A DNA stretch of 20,196 bases from an uncultured Collinsella sp. (lineage in GTDB: Bacteria > Actinomycetota > Coriobacteriia > Coriobacteriales > Coriobacteriaceae): NCBI GenBank assembly GCA_902490445.1, contig CABUDZ010000030.1, positions 1-20,196 on the forward strand, written 5' to 3'. Positions 1 through 7,348 of this stretch are shown here, piece by piece. Every line of letters begins with the position of its first letter. Positions within the stretch are counted from its first letter, which is position 1. Made by a program: the position numbers and the translations under genes. The notes beneath the pieces are model-generated. The model worked only from the letters and a program-made list of their open reading frames with translations. It had not been told where the DNA came from and ran no database searches.

Positions 1-57
1 AGGTGCGGGAACGGCCTATTTGCTCAATGTGTTCGGCTGAGATCGGAAATCAACCAC

Positions 58-88
58 CTAGTCATTGGGGACGTTCTTGAATGACTAG
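58..88. repeat. 9-bp inverted repeat (hairpin)
   Basis: CTAGTCATT at 58-66 is the exact reverse complement of AATGACTAG at 80-88, leaving a 13-nt loop that contains GGGGACGTTC. Similar GGGACGTTCC and GTCCC words recur in the next 100 nt. Hairpins with such words are typical of REP-like sequences mobilised by Y1/RAYT transposases, but no transposase gene is in the window, so the class is an inference. Confidence 0.5.
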
Positions 89-90
89 AC

Positions 91-144
91 AAGGAGTGTC
101 CCAAAGTGCCGGCAGAAAAGGAACGTCCCTAAGTACCGACCAAA
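91..144. repeat. Two imperfect tandem copies of a 27-nt unit
   Basis: Positions 91-117 and 118-144 align without gaps, and about 20 of 27 bases agree. Both copies start AAGGA, share GTCCC and AAGT or AAGT-like words, and end in AA. A third related word, GTCTGTCCCC, follows near 159-168. A 61-codon open frame (81-266) runs over this block but has no ribosome binding site and only translates the repeats, so the block is best read as non-coding repeat debris. The 3' side of this stretch (about 170-236) shows only a weak 5-bp hairpin. Confidence 0.5.
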
Positions 145-236
145 GCTACTCATTTAAGTCTGTCCCCAATAACCACCCCCAAACTGTCGCACAACTGACA
201 GCCATAGCAACGCCGCAGATAGAGGACGGACAGCGA

Positions 237-335
237 AAACCCGCCAGAGCGAGCAAGGTGCCTTGAAACGAGGCGGCATTGACCTTTTGGTCATGCCGCC
301 GAAGTTGAAAGGCAGATTGCCGCTCTGGCGGGTTT
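237..335. other. Nested cloverleaf-like structured element downstream of rpoD
   Basis: A perfect 15-bp outer stem pairs 237-251 (AAACCCGCCAGAGCG) with 321-335. Inside it are three smaller arms: CAAG/CTTG (254-257 with 262-265), an arm of 8+4 bp with a one-base bulge and TTTT loop (272-300), and GGCA/TGCC (311-314 with 318-321, touching the outer stem). Read leftward, in the direction of rpoD transcription, the outer stem ends in GCGGGTTTT, so it may act as an unusual branched terminator of the long leftward operon. It could also be a small RNA or a mobile palindrome. No known RNA family was recognised. Confidence 0.5.
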
Positions 336-348
336 GCAGCGTCGGCCA

Positions 349-376
349 GTTACGGCGTTCGGAAGAACGCCGTAAC
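349..376. terminator. 12-bp hairpin touching the rpoD stop codon
   Basis: GTTACGGCGTTC (349-360) pairs perfectly with GAACGCCGTAAC (365-376) around a GGAA loop. It begins one base after the rpoD TAG (378-380). No T-run follows on either strand, so it is not a canonical intrinsic terminator. It could be a 3'-end stabilising hairpin, or work together with the structured element just beyond it. Confidence 0.45.
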
Positions 377-377
377 C

Positions 378-1727
378 CTAAGACTCGATATAGTCTTTGA
401 GCTTGCTGCTGCGGCTGGGGTGGCGGAGCTTGGCCAAGGTCTTGGACTCGATCTGGCGGATACGCTCGCGCGTGACGCCAAACTCGCGGCCGACTTCCTC
501 GAGCGTACGGGGATGTCCGTCGACAAGGCCAAAGCGCAGCTCGATAACCTTGCGCTCACGATCGGCAAGCGAGTCGAGCACCTGAGTGAGCTGCTCCTGC
601 AGCATGGAGAAGCTGGCGGCATCGGGCGGAACGATTGCCTGGGAGTCCTCGATGAAGTCGCCCAGCTGGGAATCCTCTTCCTCGCCGATGGGGGTCTCGA
701 GCGACACGGGCTCCTGCGAGATCTTCTGGATCTCGCGGACGCGGTCGGCGCTCATGTCCATCTCGGCACCGATCTCCTCGGGGGTCGGGTCGCGACCCAG
801 GTCCTGAAGGAGCTGGCGCTGCACGCGGACGAGCTTGTTGATAGTCTCGACCATATGCACGGGAATACGGATGGTACGGGCCTGGTCGGCGATAGCGCGC
901 GTAATGGCCTGACGGATCCACCACGTGGCGTACGTGGAGAACTTGAAGCCCTTCTGGTAGTCGAACTTCTCGACGGCGCGAATCAGACCGAGGTTGCCCT
1001 CTTGGATCAGGTCCAGGAACAGCATGCCGCGGCCGACATAGCGCTTGGCGATGGAGACAACCAGACGCAGGTTTGCGCTGATGAGTGCCTGCTTGGCTTC
1101 GAGGCCCACGTTCTCAATGCGCGTAAGACGACGCATCTCGGCACGCGTGAGCTCGAGCTCGCCGGCATCGGCAGCCTCGAGCTTCTCGGTGGCCTCGAGA
1201 CCGGCCTCGATCTTCATGGCCAGATCGACCTCTTCGGAGGCGGTCAGCAGGTCGACCTTGCCGATCTCCTTGAGGTACATACGAACCGGGTCGCCGGTCA
1301 GCATCACCGTGGAGGCATCGATGCCACGCACGCGGGAGCGTGAACGGGACGTGCGCACGGTGCGCTTCTTCTTGCTCTTGGAAGAACCCATCTCGGCATC
1401 GGCCTGACGGGCCATCTTGAGCTCGTGATCGTCAAGCGAGCCGGAATCGTGCTCGTCGTCATCATCGAAATCGTCAGTATCGGTATCGTTATCGTCATCG
1501 TCGACGTCCATGGGGGCGTCGTCGTTACCGCTCGCGGAGATAATCTGGATGCCGCTGTTGCGCAGCGCGGAATACACCGCGGTGAGCTGCTCGTCAGAAA
1601 CATCGATATCCTTCAGGGCGACCTGAATCTCGTCCTCGGTTACCGAAGTCCTGTTTGAGCCGTTGCCCATGAGCTTTGCAACGTAGGATTCCAGCCCAGT
1701 ACCCGTGCTCTCAGTCTTTTTTGGCAC
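378..1727 (-). CDS. rpoD: Primary sigma factor RpoD (SigA)
   Basis: Housekeeping sigma-70 factor, which binds core RNA polymerase and recognises -35/-10 promoters. The N-terminal 140 residues are a poorly conserved extension with a strongly Asp-rich tract (about residues 75-93) followed by a basic KSKKKRTVR segment. Region 1.2 starts at DPVRMYLKEIG (about 146). Region 2 contains RLVVSIAKRYVGRG, DLIQEGNLGL and YATWWIRQAI (about 221-275). Region 4 ends with the helix-turn-helix TLEEVGREFGVTRERIRQIE (about 408-427). I chose the GTG at 1725-1727 because AAGGGAG lies 5 nt before it. The upstream ATG at 1742 has no good Shine-Dalgarno site, and the AAGGGAG would then be its codons 2-4. It lies 110 nt downstream of dnaG, in the same direction, and is probably at least partly co-transcribed. 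Identity is certain; the start is likely. Confidence 0.97.
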   Translation of the reverse strand: MPKKTESTGTGLESYVAKLMGNGSNRTSVTEDEIQVALKDIDVSDEQLTAVYSALRNSGIQIISASGNDDAPMDVDDDDNDTDTDDFDDDDEHDSGSLDDHELKMARQADAEMGSSKSKKKRTVRTSRSRSRVRGIDASTVMLTGDPVRMYLKEIGKVDLLTASEEVDLAMKIEAGLEATEKLEAADAGELELTRAEMRRLTRIENVGLEAKQALISANLRLVVSIAKRYVGRGMLFLDLIQEGNLGLIRAVEKFDYQKGFKFSTYATWWIRQAITRAIADQARTIRIPVHMVETINKLVRVQRQLLQDLGRDPTPEEIGAEMDMSADRVREIQKISQEPVSLETPIGEEEDSQLGDFIEDSQAIVPPDAASFSMLQEQLTQVLDSLADRERKVIELRFGLVDGHPRTLEEVGREFGVTRERIRQIESKTLAKLRHPSRSSKLKDYIES

Positions 1728-1837
1728 AGATTCTCCCTTCATAGTCCACAGGACTCAATACTTTAGCACACACATTGACGTCTATACCCAAAAAGAGGAC
1801 TGGATATAGGCAAAAATACGCTGGTTGACCACAACAT

Positions 1838-3946
1838 CTAGGCCTGTTCGGTGCCTGCGGCCTCCAGACCGATCAAACGGAACGGGTCCGCCACGCCGCC
1901 GATCGACTTTTGCAGTTCGCGTTGACGCTGCGAATCCTGCGCGGCCTGCACGGTCAGCGCGCGACGGGCCTCATCGTCGAGCGAACGGTCCTGGCGCAGC
2001 TTGGCCTGTGCGGCACGCATGCGGCGCTTGATGGTGTAGAGCTCGAGCGTATCGAGCATAAACACGATGTTCGTCTCGGTGGGGTGCTTGCTCGTCGCCG
2101 AGATGCGCCCGGCACTCACAAGCGTTGCCGCCTCGGGACACACCGAGCGCGCCGCATCCATGCAGGCTGCAGGATCGGTTCCCGGCGGAGTTGCCAGAAC
2201 GGCCCATGCGATGGACTCGTGACGTGGGTCAACCCACTCGATAGAGCAGATGCGGTCGGCATACGTGCGGAACAGGTCGGGGTAGCTCGTGAGCATGGTC
2301 AGCAGCTCACGCTCCCCTGCCAAGGACTTACGCTCAAGATCAGTAAGAACCATCGGCGCCGCCGCAGCCGGAGCGCCCGAACCATCAGTCACAGGTGCAG
2401 CACCCATACCATCAGGCACGTCGATCGGCGGCAGGTCGTCGACGACCTCCACGGGCGCGGCACCGTAGGCATCGAGCGGGACATAGTCGTACGGCTCTTC
2501 CTCGACCGGCGCCGCTACTGCCGGCGTCGCGCCCGACGCCCAAGCACCGCGACCGGCATCGCGAGAACCCGACGCCCGACCGCCCGCGCTACCGGACCGC
2601 TCAGCCTGCGCCCGCTGGCGCTCATAGTTCTGTTCGCGGCGGCGCTCGGCATCCTCGCGCTTGGCGACATCGCGAAACACACGGCCCGAGCTCGCACGAA
2701 CTGTCTCCAGATCCAAACCCAACAGGTCGGCAATTTGAATAAAGTACGTGTCGATCATATAGCTGTCGCGCAGCGGATAGATAAGCGTCAGCGCATCCTC
2801 CAGCGCCTTGGCGCGACCGCCCGGCGTGGAGATGTCGCTCGACTCCTGAAGCGAACGGTACACGAAGTCCATGAGCGGCTCCGCGGCGTCAATGCGTTTC
2901 TGCAGCTCCCCTCCGCCGTGCGCCGTGATGAACTCCATGGGATCGTTACCGTCGGGCAGTACCACGCAGCGCAGGTCCATAGAATCCTGCTCGATAAACT
3001 GAATCGCACGGCGAGCGGCCTTTTGACCGGCAGCATCGCCGTCAAACATATACACGATGCGCTTGGCAAAGCGGGTGAGCGTCTTGACGTGATGCTCCGT
3101 GAGCGCGGTGCCCAGCGTGGCGACAACGTTTTTAATCCCCACTTCCCAACAGGCGATGCAGTCGGTATAGCCCTCCACCACGATGGCGGTATCCTGCGCG
3201 ACGATAAACTCCTTGGCCCAATTAAAGCCGTAGAGGTTTCGCTTTTTATGAAACACGCTCGTTTCGGCGGTATTGAGGTACTTGGGTTGGCCGTCACCCA
3301 TGATGCGACCACCAAAGGCAATGTTGTGACCCTGCTCGTCAAAGATGGGGAACATCACGCGGTCGTAGAAGCGGTCGGCAAGCTGCCCGCGCCCGCGGCT
3401 CACGGCAACGTTGGCATCGATCATCTCCTGCGGGGTAAAACCCGCCTGGGACAGGTGCGACACCAGCGCGTTGCGGCCAGGCGCAAAGCCCAGGCAGTAG
3501 CGGCGGCAGACGTCGCCACCCATGCCGCGGCTGGCAAAGTACTCGCGCGGACGGCCGTCCTTACCGCGCATAAGCATGGTGTGGTAGAACTGGGCGGCCT
3601 CGGCGCACAGATCGTAGATTCGGGCACGCTTGGTACCGCGCTCGCGGCGATCTCCGGTGTCATGCAGCTCAATACCCGCGCGATCGGCCAAATATCGGAT
3701 TGACTCGGGAAAGCTCAGGTTCTCGCGCTTCATGATATAGGTGAAGACATCGCCGCCTTCGCCGCAGCCAAAGCAATGCCACACCTGCGTGGCAGGGATT
3801 ATGTGGAAGGACGGCGTCTTTTCGCCATGAAAGGGGCAGCAGCCCCAAAACTCATGGCCGCGGGGCTTGAGCTCAACCGTTTCCTGCACGATGGCAACTA
3901 GGTCGGACGCAGCGCGGACCTGGTCTTTTTCCTCATCGCTAATCAC
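1838..3946 (-). CDS. dnaG: DNA primase DnaG
   Basis: Synthesises RNA primers at the replication fork. The 702-residue protein has all bacterial primase parts. An N-terminal CHC2 zinc finger has ligands C37, H40, C58 and C61 (CPFH and CFGC). The catalytic core carries the TOPRIM motifs VVEGYTD (E259) and FDGDAAG (D302, D304). A low-complexity Ala/Gly/Arg-rich linker spans about 440-530, and a C-terminal helicase-interaction region follows to the end. The start is a GTG that overlaps the end of ribF by 8 nt (GTGATTAG), with a GGGGGTGAG stretch upstream as the ribosome binding site. The overlap implies translational coupling to ribF, an unusual partner for primase. rpoD follows, as in macromolecular synthesis operons, but no rpsU is present. 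Confidence 0.97.
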   Translation of the reverse strand: MISDEEKDQVRAASDLVAIVQETVELKPRGHEFWGCCPFHGEKTPSFHIIPATQVWHCFGCGEGGDVFTYIMKRENLSFPESIRYLADRAGIELHDTGDRRERGTKRARIYDLCAEAAQFYHTMLMRGKDGRPREYFASRGMGGDVCRRYCLGFAPGRNALVSHLSQAGFTPQEMIDANVAVSRGRGQLADRFYDRVMFPIFDEQGHNIAFGGRIMGDGQPKYLNTAETSVFHKKRNLYGFNWAKEFIVAQDTAIVVEGYTDCIACWEVGIKNVVATLGTALTEHHVKTLTRFAKRIVYMFDGDAAGQKAARRAIQFIEQDSMDLRCVVLPDGNDPMEFITAHGGGELQKRIDAAEPLMDFVYRSLQESSDISTPGGRAKALEDALTLIYPLRDSYMIDTYFIQIADLLGLDLETVRASSGRVFRDVAKREDAERRREQNYERQRAQAERSGSAGGRASGSRDAGRGAWASGATPAVAAPVEEEPYDYVPLDAYGAAPVEVVDDLPPIDVPDGMGAAPVTDGSGAPAAAAPMVLTDLERKSLAGERELLTMLTSYPDLFRTYADRICSIEWVDPRHESIAWAVLATPPGTDPAACMDAARSVCPEAATLVSAGRISATSKHPTETNIVFMLDTLELYTIKRRMRAAQAKLRQDRSLDDEARRALTVQAAQDSQRQRELQKSIGGVADPFRLIGLEAAGTEQA

Positions 3947-4946
3947 GGACGCTCACCCCCTGCTCGCCCAAGTTGTGACGAATATCTTCGATATTACCCT
4001 CGACGGTCGCGATCAACTCATCCAGCGAATCGAACACGCGCGACGGACGCAGCCAGCGCGTAAACGCCAGCGAAACGGAAGCGCCATACAGGTCGCCCGT
4101 ATAACCAATCAAATTGGCCTCGAGATGCGCAGATGCCGCATCGTCAGCATACGTCGGCGGCAGTCCGACGTTAACGGCAGCGGGCCACACGATGTCGTTG
4201 ACCAGCACCAGGCCCTCATACACGCCATCGGCAGGCACCTGAATGCCGTCGGGAACATGTAGGTTTGCCGTGGGAAAGCCCATGCCAGAACCCTCGTGAC
4301 GGCCGCGAATAACACCGCCGCGCACCATATACGGGCGGCCGAGCAACTCAGCAGCAAGCTCCACATGGCCCTGTCCCAGCTCATGACGAATGCGGGTGGC
4401 GCAAATGGCCTCACCGCCCTCGCAAAGCAAGTCGTGCCCGTATACGTCAACGCCGCGCTCGGCACCCCAGGCGCGCATCTCGGCAACACCAGAAGCACCG
4501 CCACGACCCAGCCTAAAGTCGCTGCCAACGCGAATCGATCGAATGTCGACCAGACGCGACACCAGCGAGAGAAAATCAACATGGTCAAGCGCCGCAACCT
4601 CAGGCGTAAAGGGAACGGCCACCACCGCATCGACCCCGGTTTGAGCCAGGGCATGTAGACGGTCGGCCGTCGTCATCAATTTTTGAGCGGGCGAAGGACT
4701 CACCACAACGTCCGGATCGGGATCGAAAGTGACCACGACAGCCTTGCAGTCATGGGCACGGGCATCACGGACAAGCGCTTCGATGAGTTCCCGGTGTCCA
4801 CGGTGAACGCCATCGAACACGCCGATGGCAATCGATGCAGCACCCAAGTGCTCGCACTCATCAAACGCATCGGCAGTGACGATGCGGGCCTCGTCCGACT
4901 CGCCCTCGAAAAAGATACGCGCGAGCTCACGAGCGGACAACATCAT
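3939..4946 (-). CDS. ribF: Bifunctional riboflavin kinase / FAD synthetase
   Basis: Converts riboflavin to FMN and then FAD. The N-terminal half is the nucleotidyltransferase-type FAD synthetase domain with GVFDGVHRGH at residues 42-51. The C-terminal half is the flavokinase barrel, recognisable by RPYMVRGGVIRGRHEGSGMGFPTANLHVP-like sequence starting near residue 204, with the GxPTAN motif intact. The length of 335 residues is a little over the usual 300-320. The gene begins with two consecutive ATG codons; the first overlaps the truB stop in an ATGA junction, so truB and ribF are translationally coupled. This truB-ribF pairing is common in Gram-positive bacteria. Confidence 0.96.
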   Translation of the reverse strand: MMLSARELARIFFEGESDEARIVTADAFDECEHLGAASIAIGVFDGVHRGHRELIEALVRDARAHDCKAVVVTFDPDPDVVVSPSPAQKLMTTADRLHALAQTGVDAVVAVPFTPEVAALDHVDFLSLVSRLVDIRSIRVGSDFRLGRGGASGVAEMRAWGAERGVDVYGHDLLCEGGEAICATRIRHELGQGHVELAAELLGRPYMVRGGVIRGRHEGSGMGFPTANLHVPDGIQVPADGVYEGLVLVNDIVWPAAVNVGLPPTYADDAASAHLEANLIGYTGDLYGASVSLAFTRWLRPSRVFDSLDELIATVEGNIEDIRHNLGEQGVSVRD

Positions 4947-5875
4947 CGAACACCGCCGATTGCCTGCGGAAACACGTGCTCCATGACAAAGCGGCCACTC
5001 TCAATGCGGGCAAGCGCCTTGAGTCCCCCATCGAGCACCAACGCAAAAGGCGCCTTCGCGGAATCGAAATCGGCAAGCGCACGCTCAACGGGAATGCGTC
5101 GGCCGTAGAGCAGGTCGTCGGCAAGATTGCCCGGCAAGTCAACACGCGTGGCGCCCAAGGCCGCAATGGGATCCAGGGCAAAGCCAGCCGCGGACTCGGG
5201 AGAAAGCTCCTCGACCGCATGACAAGCGCCAATGGAAACAACACCGGAGGCCGTGCGGCGCAGCGCGGAAATGTGCGCGGCGCTCTCGCAGGCGCGGCCC
5301 AAATCGCGAGCGAGCGCACGGATATAGGTACCCTTGCTCACTGAGAACGCCACGGTCCACACACACGTATCACCTTCGCCTCCCACGGCGATCAGGTCGG
5401 CGGCATAGACCTCGACGGGGCGCGGAGGTAGGTCCACCGCATTGCCCTCGCGAGCAGACTTGTAGGCGCGAACGCCATTGACCGAGATAGCCGAAAACGC
5501 CGGCGGCACCTGCATCTGCGGACCCAGCATAGCGGCCAAGCGCTCACGGGCATAGGCAGGATCGCGGAGCTCGTTGGCAACAGCCACCGTGCGGACCGCC
5601 TCGCCCTCCGCATCATCGGTATTGGTCTCGGCGCCAAACGAGATGTCGGCGACATAGCTTTTGGTATCGAGCGTGAGCATGCCCAGCAGACGGGTGGCCT
5701 GGCCCACACCCACCACCATGACACCCGATGCCATGGGGTCGAGCGTGCCGGCATGGCCGACGCGTCGCTCATGGAGGGCGCGCCGGCATTGCGAAACCAC
5801 ATCGTGGGACGTGCAGCCCACCGGCTTATCGACGGCGAGCAGCATATTCAGTTGAGAAGGCGTACGACGAGCCAT
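4943..5875 (-). CDS. truB: tRNA pseudouridine-55 synthase TruB
   Basis: Makes pseudouridine at position 55 of the tRNA T-loop. The N-terminal signature is intact: LLAVDKPVGCTSHDVV followed by RVGHAGTLDPMASGVM, with the catalytic aspartate at D46. KSYVADISFGAETNTDDAEG and GGEGDTCVWTVAFSVSKGTYIRALARDLG-like strands (the latter near 188-215) continue the fold, and a PUA-like C-terminus follows. The 310 residues are normal for the family. It starts 15 nt after the nrnA stop, with GGATGG as a modest ribosome binding site, and its stop overlaps ribF. Confidence 0.97.
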   Translation of the reverse strand: MARRTPSQLNMLLAVDKPVGCTSHDVVSQCRRALHERRVGHAGTLDPMASGVMVVGVGQATRLLGMLTLDTKSYVADISFGAETNTDDAEGEAVRTVAVANELRDPAYARERLAAMLGPQMQVPPAFSAISVNGVRAYKSAREGNAVDLPPRPVEVYAADLIAVGGEGDTCVWTVAFSVSKGTYIRALARDLGRACESAAHISALRRTASGVVSIGACHAVEELSPESAAGFALDPIAALGATRVDLPGNLADDLLYGRRIPVERALADFDSAKAPFALVLDGGLKALARIESGRFVMEHVFPQAIGGVR

Positions 5876-5890
5876 GTACCATCCAAAAAG

Positions 5891-6934
5891 TTAAAGCTCG
5901 ACGGTCACCGAAGCGGGATCCTCCCCTACCAGTTCGGCCAGCATGGGAAGTGCCACGGTGAGCGTCTCGAGAATCGTTCCGTTGTTGGAGAAACCGGCGG
6001 CAGCAGGATGTCCGCCTCCGCCAAAGGCAGCAGCGATCTCGGACACGTTGAGGTCACCCTTGGAGCGCAGGTTGCCGCGCACCTTGGTATCGCCCTCAAT
6101 GCCCTTCAGGAACAGGCAGACCTCGACGCCCATCACCGAGCGCACCACGTCAACCAGACCGTCGCACTCATCCGAGGTGACACCGCACGCCTCAAGGTCA
6201 CTCTGGTACGCGTAGCTATACGCGACGCGCCCGTGGGCCACCGTCTTAATGCGGCCCATAACGATGGACTTGAGGTGCAAAAACTCAACGCGCATGCTCT
6301 GGTAGACCTCGAGTGCCACACGCGCCGGATCGGCACCGTGGGCAACCAGACGCGAGGCTGCATGGAACGCGGCTGCATCGGCGTTTTGGTACTGAAAACG
6401 GCCGGTATCGGTAACCAAACCACACAGCAGGCAGGTCGCAACGCCATCACGTGCGACAATGCCGCAATTGTCCAAGAAGCGGTCGATGATCATGGCGCAG
6501 GCTGCAGCTTCGACGCGCCTCAGGCTGAGCTCGGCAAACTCCTCGCGCGCCGGATGGTGATCGAAGCACACCACATGCTTGGAGCGACGAAGCACCTCGG
6601 CGGAATTATTGAGACGCTCGACGACCGGCACGTCCACCGAGATGAACAGGTCCGGATTGCCGGTATACGCAGATGCCGGTACCAGGCGATCGGAGCCTTC
6701 CATAAAGCGGTAGATGCGCGGAACCGGATCATCGTCTGCCAGCAGCAGGGCAATGTCCTTGTTAGGGAAAAACTTCATAAGCGAGAGGCCCAGACCCAAC
6801 ACGGAGCCCAGGGCGTCGCCATCGGGAGAAGTGTGTCCCGAAATCGCAATGGAGGACGCACCCTCGATGAGCTCGAGGATGCGTCGCTGAATATCTGCAG
6901 ACTCGCACGAGGCGAGGTCGGCGGAATTAGTCAT
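5891..6934 (-). CDS. nrnA: DHH/DHHA1 phosphoesterase, NrnA-type oligoribonuclease/pAp phosphatase
   Basis: Family members degrade very short RNA oligonucleotides and dephosphorylate 3'-phosphoadenosine 5'-phosphate using Mn2+. Visible metal-binding motifs are ISGHTSPDGDALGS (H34, D38, D40), SVDVP (D101) and CFDHHPARE (D125-H126-H127). The C-terminal DHHA1 domain has the substrate-binding FGGGGHPAAAGF near residue 310. The 347 residues suit the family. It overlaps the end of rbfA by 8 nt. An nrnA/bifunctional oligoribonuclease gene between rbfA and truB is the common Gram-positive order, which supports the assignment over other DHH proteins. Confidence 0.93.
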   Translation of the reverse strand: MTNSADLASCESADIQRRILELIEGASSIAISGHTSPDGDALGSVLGLGLSLMKFFPNKDIALLLADDDPVPRIYRFMEGSDRLVPASAYTGNPDLFISVDVPVVERLNNSAEVLRRSKHVVCFDHHPAREEFAELSLRRVEAAACAMIIDRFLDNCGIVARDGVATCLLCGLVTDTGRFQYQNADAAAFHAASRLVAHGADPARVALEVYQSMRVEFLHLKSIVMGRIKTVAHGRVAYSYAYQSDLEACGVTSDECDGLVDVVRSVMGVEVCLFLKGIEGDTKVRGNLRSKGDLNVSEIAAAFGGGGHPAAAGFSNNGTILETLTVALPMLAELVGEDPASVTVEL

Positions 6935-7337
6935 CTAAAGCTGCCTCCTGGGCGGCATCCGCTATCGGATAGCCGTCCTCGTCCTTTTCGATCGCAAGCG
7001 TGGCGGGAACGTTTTCCAGCGCACGCGTGATGCGCTCGGCCTCATCGGTCGAGCGATCGATGCGAAAATCGAGCTCGGGCGTAACACGCCAATCGAGCGA
7101 GCGAGCCAACAGGCTGCGAATACGGCCCTTAGCGCTTGCGAGCGCCTCCATGACCTCGTCGTAGCGGCTCGCATCGCACGACACGAACACACGCGCGAAC
7201 GAACGGTCCACCGCGACCTCGACCGCGGTCAAAGTAACCAGGTCAAGACGCGGATCGGAAACCTCAAAGAGCAGGATATAACCGAGCTTCTCGCGAAGCT
7301 GCTCGCCCAGACGACGGGTTGCCTGCGTTTGCTTCAT
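6927..7337 (-). CDS. rbfA: 30S ribosome-binding factor RbfA
   Basis: Single KH-type domain protein that binds the 30S subunit and helps late 16S rRNA maturation and cold adaptation. Conserved pieces are the N-terminal QATRRLGEQLREKLGYILL helix, SDPRLDLVTLTAVEVAVD and ARVFVSCD strands, and a helix ending in WRVTPELDFRIDRS. The acidic C-terminal tail is typical. The ATG has a TAGGGGG ribosome binding site and lies 11 nt after infB. The stop is inside the nrnA start region, with an 8-nt overlap. Confidence 0.95.
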   Translation of the reverse strand: MKQTQATRRLGEQLREKLGYILLFEVSDPRLDLVTLTAVEVAVDRSFARVFVSCDASRYDEVMEALASAKGRIRSLLARSLDWRVTPELDFRIDRSTDEAERITRALENVPATLAIEKDEDGYPIADAAQEAALDD

Positions 7338-7348
7338 AGCGCAACCCC

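Noticed and set aside
81..266. 61-codon rightward frame at the left edge
   Set aside because: It covers the tandem repeats and the start of the structured element, has no ribosome binding site and no familiar sequence.
1910..3703. 597-codon open frame opposite dnaG
   Set aside because: It is Arg/His/Ala-rich with no domain; dnaG is unambiguous on the minus strand.
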